A DNA stretch of 64,000 nucleotides from Enoplosus armatus. Taxonomy: Eukaryota > Chordata > Actinopteri > Centrarchiformes > Enoplosidae. The first letter of the stretch is position 1. Each line of letters opens with the position of its first letter. The stretch is from assembly GCF_043641665.1 (NCBI RefSeq), contig NC_092190.1:16155548-16219547 (forward strand), written 5' to 3'. The position numbers and the translations under genes were made by a program. The notes under the pieces are model-generated. The model worked only from the letters and a program-made list of their open reading frames with translations, was not told the DNA's origin and ran no database searches. Of this stretch, positions 27,918-38,400 are shown in pieces.

Positions 27918-28130
27918 TGACCAGGCGGTAAACCGTTGACTTAACATCGTTTATTCCAGTTAGATTAGCTGAATATGTCCTTAAATCTTTGTTTTTTTTC
28001 CCTTTGCTAATCCTTCCAGAAAATCGCGTCTCACTGTCTTGTCTTTCTGTCCAACTGGCTATCCAACGGTGACCTTTATTTAGCCCAGAATATGGAGAAA
28101 CCTCCTCTCCTCCCAACTGACATTATGCCT
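27917..28130 (-). other. kansl1l: Probable 5' non-coding exon of kansl1l
   Basis: The coding exon starts at 27085 without a promoter-like region directly upstream. A strong donor (TGGTCAG|GTGAGTGG) lies at 27915-27917, in CpG-richer DNA. The upstream boundary (transcription start) cannot be read from sequence; 28130 is a guess. No TATA box was recognised. Confidence 0.4.
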
Positions 28131-30181
28131 CCTTCTCCTTCGCTCATCAACTGCCTAGAGGACACATCTGAACCAGGAGGGGCTGGACCAGGCTCATGAT
28201 GCCTTCAAGACCTCTTCAGAAGCTCAGACTTGTGGGCACGCAGAGTGAAAACATCCTCTTCCCAAATACTATTTTTGCCCTAAAATGTTCGTCGTTATAT
28301 TACATTAAGGGAAGTAAAGGTTTGATTGAACCTGAATTGTACATATCCTAATTTGGTTGGATATGTAGGTGAGAAGTGCACTGCGAAAAAAAAATCTCAT
28401 AATTTATCACTTCAACATCTTGTATTTTTTTTACTTAGCATCTAATAATTAACAAGACTTTAGTTTCAAATGTATGGCAAAAGATCTCTTAATTATGAGA
28501 TCCTATCTCCTCTCTCATAATTACCATAAAATGATCTCACAATAACAATAATCTTATTTCATAATTACAATAGCTTTATCTTGTTATTATGAGATCCTTC
28601 TAATTACAAGATTTCATAATTACAGGTCTTGTAAGACCCTTATCTCATAATTACGATCTCGTAATCACAAAATACAGATCTCATAATTAAGATAATTAGG
28701 AGAAAAAGTAAGTTTTCTCCTAACTATGAGATACCTGTATCGTAATTATTAGACTCTAAGTCATAGTTATGCAGTGTAGATTTCATAATTGTGACCAGTT
28801 TTCCAGTAATGATGAAATGAAGTGAAATACGAATATTAAAATTAAAAGATAGCAAGGGCAGATATAGTAATTATGTGATATTTTTCTCATAATCATGGGA
28901 TACTGATATAACAATATGTAGACTACTACAAAAGGAGAGTTTTTTTGTCACAGGTTCGTTAAGTATGCAGTAGCAACACAGAAATCATGTAAACTAAAAA
29001 GAATGAGGGGGAGAGAAGTGGAGCAAACATGTACATTAATGTTCAGATACATTTTAATCATGAAAACTATACTGCAAGCTTGACCACTAAATGTTAAACA
29101 AGTAATTATTGAAAAGAAGCATACAACTTATGTACAGAACGGTAAACAATAATATAAAACAATAAAACACACTGCCTTTGCCACTTGTTGCCACAACTTA
29201 GCAACCTGTATTTTACAAAGCTATTTTCATGCACTTCATAAGTCATTCATGTGTGTTTAATCTGGACTGCGATATTTCAGATCATGAAGGTAACATTTTA
29301 GTAGTTAGTATTTGACCTCTGCCAGCATCAAAGGGCAAAATGACAGAAACATATTGTTATCATTCTTCATGTTTTGGACTGATTCTTTGCAAATCAACAG
29401 TCGTGGAGGAAGCATTCAGGTCCTTTACATAAGCAAAAGCAGCAATATCACACTGTGAAAATAGCACTCAATGTAGAAGAATGCCCCTAATTAGTGTTCA
29501 AGATTATTAATGCTGAGGCGTTAATGTGTAAGTAGCATTTTACCATTAAAGTTGGTCAAGGTGGAGCTAATTTGAAGTATTTTCTATACTGTTAGGCAGT
29601 TTAATCTATAGCAATGCCTCAAAAATCTGATATATAAATGTTTAATTTCCAAAGTAGCACAATTAAGTACAATATTTCCCTTTAAATTGTAGTAGAGAGG
29701 AAGTATAAAGTGGCATGAAACGGAAATACTAAAGTAAAGTAAAGTTTGTCAGAATTGTACTTAATTACAGTACTTGAGAAAATGTGCTTCGTTACATTCC
29801 ACCACTGAAAATCAAGCATTTAAAGAAATGAAAACACAATATATATTTATATAGATATCATATTTTATCTGACTGTGTATACCATAACAACATAACCTCT
29901 GTAAATAGGACCTACATTCATATTTTTCCTGAGTAAACAGAAAAATGGCTGGTAAAAAGTTAGCAAACCATGCAACACAATTTTTTTGTTGCAAAAATGA
30001 GGAAATGTTTTGACAGTGAGCCTACAAACTACAGCTAACAAATGGTTATAGTTTGTAGAAAAATGTACATATACATTATATACCGGTAGGCTTTCAAGCT
30101 TCAGGGGCAGCTTGTCTTACATGTTGGTTAAATCAGAACCCCGTCTAGTGTCCTGTTCTGGTTTTAGCTTGAGTATCATCC
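28131..30181. other. Intergenic region between kansl1l and the T2R-like genes
   Basis: No gene seen. It contains the palindromic TCTCATAATTA array described separately and otherwise unremarkable AT-rich DNA. Confidence 0.6.
28394..28900. repeat. Array of degenerate palindromic units, TCTCATAATTATGAGA type
   Basis: Around a dozen imperfect copies of TCTCATAATTA or its inverse TAATTATGAGA lie in about 500 bases, for example TTAATTATGAGATCC near 28490, CTCATAATTACGATCTCGTA near 28644 and TCTCATAATTAAG near 28677. Units occur in both orientations with irregular spacing. It resembles a teleost interspersed repeat with this motif; no protein is encoded. Confidence 0.7.
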
Positions 30182-31129
30182 TCAATGTTCTGACTGTTGT
30201 ACTTTATTTGCTTTGCACCACTGTGCTGCTCTGAGCCAGATGTCTGCTACTCTCTGCCTGAATACAGCCTGACCAACTCCCAGGTTGAATGTGGTGCCTG
30301 ACATGTACAAGTGGGTGACAGAGAATTGGCTATACATACTGAGGGACAGCATGAAAGTGTGCTGAGAAACACACTTGTACATAGTCCACACAGCACAGAA
30401 GACGTACAGGACTCCTTGTAGGATGCCGATAACGGTGACCCTCACCTGAGCCCTGAACCGTGGGCAGGGGAGGGGCTGTCCGTTAGCAACCATTCGACGC
30501 ATGTGTCTGCATAGGTAGACTACAGTAGAACCGCTGGACATCACCATAACACACAGACACATAACGAAGTGGGCCCCCACTATGCAAAGTGCAATGACAT
30601 ACAAATCTGTCCACAAATTAGAGGAAAGTATTGGTACATGATACATTGTGAAATTGTAACTGACACCATCAAAAGTACGATCAGTTAAAATAAGATAGTC
30701 CATAAGCATGATACCAACCTCAAAGAAACTGTATATTCTCTCAACAAGCCAAATGCAGTAGATGATAGGTTTGATATTCTTCTTAATCCAGATGAAGAGG
30801 GCTCTCTGTGCAGGTACAATCTGGGTGTAGTAGAAGTAGTTCAGCCAAACAGTGGAGTTCATACTGGTGGACAAACTCCAGACAAACACCACATATGAGG
30901 CAAGCCTGGAAGTTGAGGTGTTATCTGTGAGATTAGTAAAGAACAGCACCAGAGCTGACATCAGGTAAGTTACTGTACAGAAAACCAAGGACCACAGGAG
31001 AAGCTTCAGAGGTTGCTTGATCCTTTCTCCATGAAGTGGACGGACCATGCAAAATATGTAAAATACATTAGCCATAATGTTGAGGATAGCAAAAGGTCCG
31101 TTAATCAGGCCACAGGTTAGAAAGTCCAT
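30182..31129 (-). CDS. Taste receptor type 2 (bitter receptor)-like GPCR, single exon, 315 aa
   Basis: An uninterrupted 315-codon frame with seven hydrophobic segments, typical of the intronless T2R family (family size about 300 residues). Visible family-like features: TM1 INGPFAILNIMANVFYIF, a TM2 start KQPLKLLLW, TM3 with its following loop WLNYFYYTQIVPAQRALFIW (compare FYFLKIxxFS...FLWLKxRI of tetrapod T2Rs), a second extracellular loop with an N-glycosylation sequon (NFT), a basic RHMRRM after TM5 and HLYMSGTTFNLGVG in TM7. T2Rs are plasma-membrane receptors of taste and extraoral chemosensory cells, signalling through gustducin-type G proteins. The ATG at 31127-31129 has A at -3 and G at +4. 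A paralogue sits about 850 bases upstream in the same orientation. The ligand is unknown. V1R/ORA receptors are the main alternative, but they lack these signatures. Confidence 0.75.
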   Translation of the reverse strand: MDFLTCGLINGPFAILNIMANVFYIFCMVRPLHGERIKQPLKLLLWSLVFCTVTYLMSALVLFFTNLTDNTSTSRLASYVVFVWSLSTSMNSTVWLNYFYYTQIVPAQRALFIWIKKNIKPIIYCIWLVERIYSFFEVGIMLMDYLILTDRTFDGVSYNFTMYHVPILSSNLWTDLYVIALCIVGAHFVMCLCVMVMSSGSTVVYLCRHMRRMVANGQPLPCPRFRAQVRVTVIGILQGVLYVFCAVWTMYKCVSQHTFMLSLSMYSQFSVTHLYMSGTTFNLGVGQAVFRQRVADIWLRAAQWCKANKVQQSEH

Positions 31130-31980
31130 ACTAATTTTTTACTCTGTTGAAGATGCTTTAGTGCTGAAACATTTTCACTATTAAAGGCTGCAGATCAATC
31201 AGTGTGCTCCAGTCCTTTCTTCCCTCTGAAGTTTGCTGTCCATGTTCTAACAAGCACCTGATTCAGCTGCACATTGGTGGAAGATGCACAATGAACCCCT
31301 TCTCATCCATCTTCATTTTGTTTGTTGTTTCCAATTCGGTGTCCTCTTCCCTTGTAGTGCTCTTACTGACAAAACCTGCGAGATACTCCTACTTTGCGAT
31401 AGCAAATCTAAGGTATTTGCATCTCATGTAAATTAGAATATGCAAATAAAGCATATTACTGTGAAATCACATAGAAATATAAATGTTTTTACTCTATGTA
31501 TTGATCTTTTTTACATCATGATTATTTGCGATTGTAAGGTTCTGAGTTTGGGGAAGTCACATATATATATATATCTCCTGATTTTAAGTCCCTAGTATGC
31601 ATCAAACTCCAAAAGCGAAAAGGATTGTACATCCCACAATGCAACTCAATAGGGCCTAGCCTTTCTCACAAATTACCACATCTGCTTCCAGTCTTTACCT
31701 CCATATCTGTTCAATCAGAAGCCCTGTACAAGAAAATGTGCTTACATACCATCATTGCTAGCTCTTTCTGGTTACATGTGGTGTGCACATTATTTGCTGT
31801 TTATCCCAGAATGAAGTAAACCTCTTCTGGCAGTGTTTTGCCATCATACAACCCACTGGACTAAAAAGGGACATTTAGTTTTTTTGCTCTTCCATAAACC
31901 CAAACATTTCATCAAGTTAAACCTCACACTGCATGAAAATGATTTCAAGCACTACCACTTCCATATCATACACCGGTTAA
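31130..31980. other. Spacer between the tandem T2R-like genes
   Basis: No coding signal or repeat of note apart from a short AT run near 31561. It must contain the promoter of the downstream receptor, but no element is recognisable. Confidence 0.55.
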
Positions 31981-33006
31981 TCACAGTGACATCTGGACAA
32001 CAGTTATGGTATTAGCTATTTCACCTGATGTCAACTGGCTGGAGTGCATTTCCACATCACTTGTTACCATGCCAACACCACACAGTGTTTTGAGTGCCTT
32101 CCAGACGTCGGCTGCCCTTTGCCTGAATGTAGCCTGACCAATGCCCAAGTTGACCGTGGTGCCTGATATGTACAGCGAGGTGACTGTGAAGGAGATCCAA
32201 GCACTGAGGAAAAAGTGCGGGGAGAAGATGTGGGTGAATGAATCAATGACATAGAAAGTGGCAAAGAGGAGGTAGAGCACTGCCTGTGAGATCCCAGTCC
32301 TGGTGACTCTCATCTGACTTTGAATCCTCAGAGCGGAGAAGCAGCCGTCGCCCTGTGCCACGCTTCTTACGTGTCTCTGCAGGTAGCTGACCGTGTAAAA
32401 ACTAGAAACCATCATTACACACAGACTGATCAAGATATGCACTTTGGTGGCGAAGAAACAAACTTGGCTTGTGAAGTACAGTTCCTCAAAGAGATGTTCA
32501 GTCCAGGTATCATTGATATAATTGAACGCACTTGATGTTTGTAATAGTGCACCTGCAACGTTGACGGCAGCACTGAACAAAAAAAGAATCCCGTCGAGAA
32601 GCAAAACCATGCAGATGACAGACCTGATGTTCCTCTTCACCCAGATCAAAAGAGCTCGCTGTGACGGGACAATCTGGATGTAGTAGAACAAGTTCAGCCA
32701 AACAGAACACGTCATGCTGTTATGCATATAGAACAGCACAATCAGCCACGACACGACAAACATTTCATAGCTCTTACTTTCCTTTAACATCAAATACAGG
32801 AAAGCCAAAGAGACGCAGTAAATAACTGAGCACCAGACAAGAAATACCAGTAGCATCTTTAAAGGCTGCTTGAGTCTTTGTCGGTTGCTTGGTGGGAAGA
32901 TCAAGCAGCATGCGTAGAAGATGTTTGCGATGAGGTTGAGGACGATGAGAGGACCATTGATTAATATGAAAGCCTGCTCACTCAGATCAATGACTTGACG
33001 TTCCAT
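31981..33006 (-). CDS. Taste receptor type 2-like GPCR, single exon, 341 aa
   Basis: An intact single-exon seven-transmembrane protein, clearly paralogous to the neighbour: INGPLIVLNLIANIFYACC in TM1, RLKQPLKMLL before TM2, WLNLFYYIQIVPSQRALLIW around TM3, a sequon NDT in the second extracellular loop, a basic YLQRHVRSV after TM5, and SLYISGTTVNLGIGQATFRQ in TM7 and its tail. It carries a 30-40 residue longer C-terminus (ending VQMSL) than the sister gene. The ATG at 33004-33006 is the first in frame. A shared exonless structure, orientation and motifs point to a tandem duplication. Function is inferred from the family only. Confidence 0.75.
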   Translation of the reverse strand: MERQVIDLSEQAFILINGPLIVLNLIANIFYACCLIFPPSNRQRLKQPLKMLLVFLVWCSVIYCVSLAFLYLMLKESKSYEMFVVSWLIVLFYMHNSMTCSVWLNLFYYIQIVPSQRALLIWVKRNIRSVICMVLLLDGILFLFSAAVNVAGALLQTSSAFNYINDTWTEHLFEELYFTSQVCFFATKVHILISLCVMMVSSFYTVSYLQRHVRSVAQGDGCFSALRIQSQMRVTRTGISQAVLYLLFATFYVIDSFTHIFSPHFFLSAWISFTVTSLYISGTTVNLGIGQATFRQRAADVWKALKTLCGVGMVTSDVEMHSSQLTSGEIANTITVVQMSL

Positions 33007-35114
33007 TGGTCAAAATCAAAATGTGAAGAAGAATTGTGCCTCTGTGTGTGCGCTCAGGCCTTTTGAGCCCCACACTGTGAGAGACCTGATAGGAAACTGG
33101 GAAACAAACGTAAATGGGCCAGAACAGTGGAATACATTATGTAAACAACTGTACCCACAAAGGAAGTAACATCAATGTAGCATATGCTTCTGAGATGCAC
33201 TAAATAGTCACGTTAGTCATTTGTATGATGTAAATCACATTTTAGATATAGCATTGTGTTGCTGTTTGGGGGCTTGTTGAAGTGAACAGATGATGAGAAG
33301 ATCAACATCACACTCATGTCTGTGTGTTAAGTACGGAGCTAGAGCTGGGAGGTGATTAGCTTAGCATAAAAACTGGAAGCAGGGAATGGACCGGAGTACA
33401 TGTAAAAACAATTCATCCATAAATGAGGGAATATCCTCTTAGAACATATTTGTCATTGTACAAATTGTGGGGTGCGTTTTTGCATCTCTTGTATTTGGAA
33501 CAGATTGCCACTGTATATTTACTATTCCTATTACTCACTCCAGTACTTTAGATTCTGCTCTGCAGAGGAGACACAAAACACAAAAGGCAAATTTCAAGCC
33601 AGCCTTCCTATAATCACATGACATGATATCCAGTTTTCAGTACTGACTGTTATAATTGGGATCTAATAAAATATGATAAAATAAAATAAGAATTCACAAT
33701 TGCTAACCTCCACTTAATATGGAACTTTGGCAAAATTCAGTTATGGTAACAGCTATGGAGGTTTTAACTATCCTACCCTGTACTCCACTAACAGCAGTTT
33801 CATTAATTTCAAAGTGACAGTATAGTTTGACAAAATAAAATCTTAACTTCCTTTGTTCTAGTTATGAATTGTAATAAAGTATATTTTAATCATATGTACT
33901 GTTGCTCTGTGTGGTACTAAAAATGATACAAATGTGCAATACCATTTCTGCAACACATTGAACAATTTTAAACTATATAAAACTGTAAAAGAAACTCCTG
34001 AAATAGGTTTGATCAGAATGGAGTCCGGAGAAAAACTGCTGTGCAAATTCTTTATTTAAATAAGCACGTCTGACTAAAACGCCAGAATCAACCGACATCA
34101 ACCAACACAAAGGAAGAAAATAGTCACATAAAAATAATACTCCATGTCGGAAACTAATTATGATACATCTTTACATTCAAACACTCACTGACAGTTATGA
34201 CCCTTCTGGTGTACAGATAATTATTCCTCACATACCTCACAACCACCAATACTTAAGACACACTCTCTCTCTTTTTCTTACACACACACGCACACACACA
34301 CACTTAAAGCCACAGGTTTATCCCTCTTACATCTGTCAGTGTGTATGTATAAGATGTCCATTATGCTACATGTCAAGGACTTACATAAAGGGACATACAG
34401 GGAATAAATAAACGCTGGCATCCGGACACTCAGGCCTCAGTTTCTATTGGTATAAACTTTGTGCATCCTTCAGTGGTTTGTTATTGTCTTGTTCCATCAA
34501 TACTTTATTCTCAGACTATTATCTAAGAAAAAACTGATTATTTTCAGATTACAGCAGTGGCACGCACATATTCATATTTCAGCACTTGTAGGACCATATC
34601 TATGTTTTTGCATGTTCTAGTCTATTTGCTGCACATCACATACATGTTTCATTACTGCTGTTTTTTATTGAATTCAAATGTGTTTTTCCCACATTCCCAG
34701 CACTTAATAATTCAAATTAATTTCTGTGAGCACAATGAGTGAACATCATATCTGCTTTTATTCATCATTGTGCATTAATGCAGTGCAGATTTTTCAAGCA
34801 AATCTGTGCCGCTTTACCAGGCAGCAACAACACAACACCGACAACAGGAAAAGCAGATATGATGTTTACTGTCACGGATCAACTACCTCGAGCACGTTTT
34901 GCCTGCAAATTGTTTTTCATCACAGAGTGAAGTAAATGAAAATCAGTGGCTGCCTGGAAAGGCAGGGAAAACACATTAAACAGTCTTTAACACCACAGCA
35001 GCAAAAAAAAGAGATGTGTGAGTTGAAGGAAATGAGCTAAAACATGCAAAAACACTGAAATTGTCATACAAGAACATTTCACTTGCAAAAATGTGCACTT
35101 CCATAATATGCAGA

Positions 35115-35159
<45 letters not shown>

Positions 35160-35287
35160 TTACATAGTTAGTGTGCAGCCCTGAATGCAGATGGTCAAAT
35201 GGGCTCTCAAAACCATCATGACACATCACAATTGTCAGTATTTGAGATGGTACGTTTCTGTGCGTGTGTATGTTCAAGGTGGGGCAG
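33007..35287. other. Intergenic region and probable heg1 3' UTR
   Basis: No exon seen. AATAAA on the - strand occurs at 34757-34762 and 34051-34056 and could end heg1 transcripts. A CA microsatellite lies at 35122-35158, within what is probably 3' UTR. Confidence 0.45.
35122..35158. repeat. Microsatellite (CA)n
   Basis: About 18 CA units, 130 bases beyond the heg1 stop codon and so probably within its 3' UTR. Confidence 0.95.
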
Positions 35288-35431
35288 TCAGAAGTAGTCT
35301 CTTCTTCGTGAATCGTCACTGATGAAGGAGGGGTTCCACTGGGCGGGGTAGATGCACGAGTGGCGAGAACCCGGCAGACCTGTGAACGGGTACAGGCCGT
35401 TTCTCTCCAGGTCTGAGTTACGCAACGCAGG
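35288..35431 (-). CDS. heg1: heg1 last coding exon: KRIT1-binding tail
   Basis: Encodes [20 protein letters not shown] and ends [15 protein letters not shown] followed by TGA at 35288-35290. The terminal Tyr-Phe inserts between the FERM domain lobes of KRIT1, and the residues needed are intact. Confidence 0.97.
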   Translation of the reverse strand, partial: PALRNSDLERNGLYPFTGLPGSRHSCIYPAQWNPSFISDDSRRRDYF

Positions 35432-38400
35432 CTGAAGGAAAGGGAACAGGATGACAGTCAAGTTCAGTAAATTTTATAGCCCAATATCACAAATCACGAT
35501 TTGCCTCAGACTGTAAGAGAGAACATGTCTAAAATGTATTAATAATGTCTAATAGTGATTAATATAGTAGAATAGTGATTTACAAGTTGTATCCAAACAC
35601 ACAAAACAAAGTCTTAACTTGAGCAATGAAGACAAATGAAGGAGTGGGAGACAAAATGAAAGCTGTATTGCGTGTCTCCTTACAGAGTAGTAAATGTCAG
35701 TCATCTGCAGCAGGTTCTTGGTGCTGCCGTTCTCTTGCATCTCTATGGTCTCCCTGCCCCACTCCATCGATATGCGGTTACTTTTGGGGAAGTCTGCGTA
35801 CGGGGACATCTGCAGGTCTCCACTCTTGAAGATGATCTTGTTGATGTCGTTCTTGTCTCTCCTGGGAGATCAAACATTTTAAAAAATGTTAATCCTTTGC
35901 CACAGCTCACCAAAATTATTCACTTCACCAAACCATTGAAAGTGAGGAACTGTGGGTGAACTGGCCCTTTAAGTTACTCTTTAAATAACAGGCCAACAAG
36001 TAATTACACTTGTATTATAGTCTAGGATCACTTAGACTTAGATAATAGATAGATAATGCTAGTATCAGCAATAGCCTTACTTGCAACAGGTGACAATGAG
36101 AGCGATGATGAGGATGAGGAGCAGAGCGCCCCCTGCAGGTGACACCACGACTGCAATCAGCTTGTAAACTGCAATGTTAAGCAAGGGCATATTAAACACT
36201 AAACTTTAAAAACATATGTAAAGATCACAATAGCAAATTTAACTTAAGTTAACATATGTTGTATTTTGCCTGTTCGGGAATTTTGAAAGCCACTTACAAT
36301 TTCCACAGTTGAAGCCTCCAAATCCAAACATGCAGCTGAAAAGTAGAAACAGAATCTGCAGTGGGAATGTGGTCTTTCTTTCTTTTCAGTTTAACTGGAT
36401 TCACACCGTGAGGAAACAGAAGAAATGAAGTTGAACTTACGGAACACAGGTGCCGTTTTCCAGCTTGTAGCCGTCCCCACAATCTGAAACAAGGCGTTTT
36501 GTTCAGGAAAAGTCCAATTACACAGTTTGGTATTAAGAGTTCCAAGTATTGTTTTGGTAATATTCTGTGTCCTTAATTTCAATGAATTTCAATTGAAATC
36601 TAGAAGAAACTATTTTTTTTCAATCAGTATTTTGTAGTTTTTTTTTAGGTGTAAACCATATTGGAACATTTTGATCCAGTTTGCTCGTTCATTTAGTTTT
36701 CGTCATTATTGTATTTAGTCATTCAAAAAACGACATGCCCTCACAGTAAGTAGTTGGATAGTTCTGTGGACACACACACACTCAGCTTACCTAAGCAGGA
36801 CAGGTCGTCAGGGTTGTGTTTGTAGTATCCCTGAAGACACCGGCAGGACGCTGTGCCACTGATGTCTGTGCAGGTGGAGCGCTCTGTATCACACTCAGTC
36901 TTCTGGGCCACACACAGGCTTTCCACTGGAACACATTGTGGACACCATTAGTCATGAGTACAACAACACAGCAATCTGATCATGACTTGGACAACATGAG
37001 AAGTCCTGTATAAAGTTGAGGAACATGTGAGCTCATAGTGATATTATTGTAGTGTTTTATGGTATTGCACTCTTGCTGTTATTGTAGGATTGGCTGCAGT
37101 ATAAGGTTGTGAAATATAGCAGCTGGTTGATGAAGGTTTTTGTAATGATGTAACTGTGTGATATTGTCCCAAATGTATCATGGTACCTTTCATGAGGGAG
37201 CTATTTAAGACTATATTGTGCCCTCTAGTGGCTGCAAACATGTTCACAATTTTGGTAGTCTGCCCTCAGTCACAAGTAGGCCTGTGTTTAAATTTGGTTA
37301 AATTGAGCAAAAAATATATACATGATGATTTTTACTTTTTTATTTTGATCATATTTACAGTGATAAGTGAGCTGGTGGTGCAGGACCATCCGGCAGTGGG
37401 CCACTGAGGAGCTGCAGTTGCTGAGAGACATCTGGATGCTGTTGAAGACCTCAGCACTCGTCACATCAGTGGAAATGGAAAACATGTTGACAGCTGAGAT
37501 ACGAACCCCGCCCTCTCCTCTGTGGGGAAGAGAGCAGAGGTCAAAACACTGAGGTCAATACTGACAAAATGTCCACGTTGCATCATTTAGTCTCAAACAT
37601 GTTGCAATCCTGACATGTAAAAAATCCTCTTTTCGGTTTAGTTTTCCGTATTCGGAAAGATTTCCATTGAAAACATTTGACAATCTGACATGTTAGGTAA
37701 CTTCTTTCACTTGATGTTCAAAAAAACAAGTTTTCAGAAAGTGCTAAATTTGCTCTAATGAAGGCCAAATACTGTTGTATCAAGGGGGTAAATATACTTA
37801 TAACCACTTTTTCCTTTTGTGATTTGGTAAAATATAACAACAAATCCCAGAAACATTACAGAAATGGAAAGGTTTAGTGATGGCAAGAACTTACTTCTTA
37901 CTCAGTGTTGAGCGGCTGTAACCTCGGAGGACTGACAAGGAAGCATTGAGCTGAGGGGAAGACAGGAAGAGAGCGTGTATAATGGAGATTTAGTCATAAA
38001 CGAGCAGAGATGATGCAGCGATGTGGACTTTCTCTCACCAACTGAATGATCTCTCTCTGGATCTCATGCATGGTGGAGCTCTTGAAGTCAACAGGGTCAT
38101 GTGGTCTGTTAACACTGAAAGTTCCCAGAAATGTCTTTGCTATGAAGGGGGAAAAATACTGTCAGTGAATCACAAAAAGGCCTTTGGGAAAACAACTTTG
38201 ACGAAAGACTTAATACATACTTCACGTTTGTATATTTTTATCATGTGTGATTGAATCATTGTTTTCTGGTTGTTACGTATTAAAGGACTTTTACCTCTGG
38301 TGCAGGTGCGTCCGTCCTCCAGGTCGAAGCCAAGCGGACATTCACAGGTGAATGATCCTCGCGTGTTCACACACCTGGACCCAACAGGGCAGGGGTCCCT

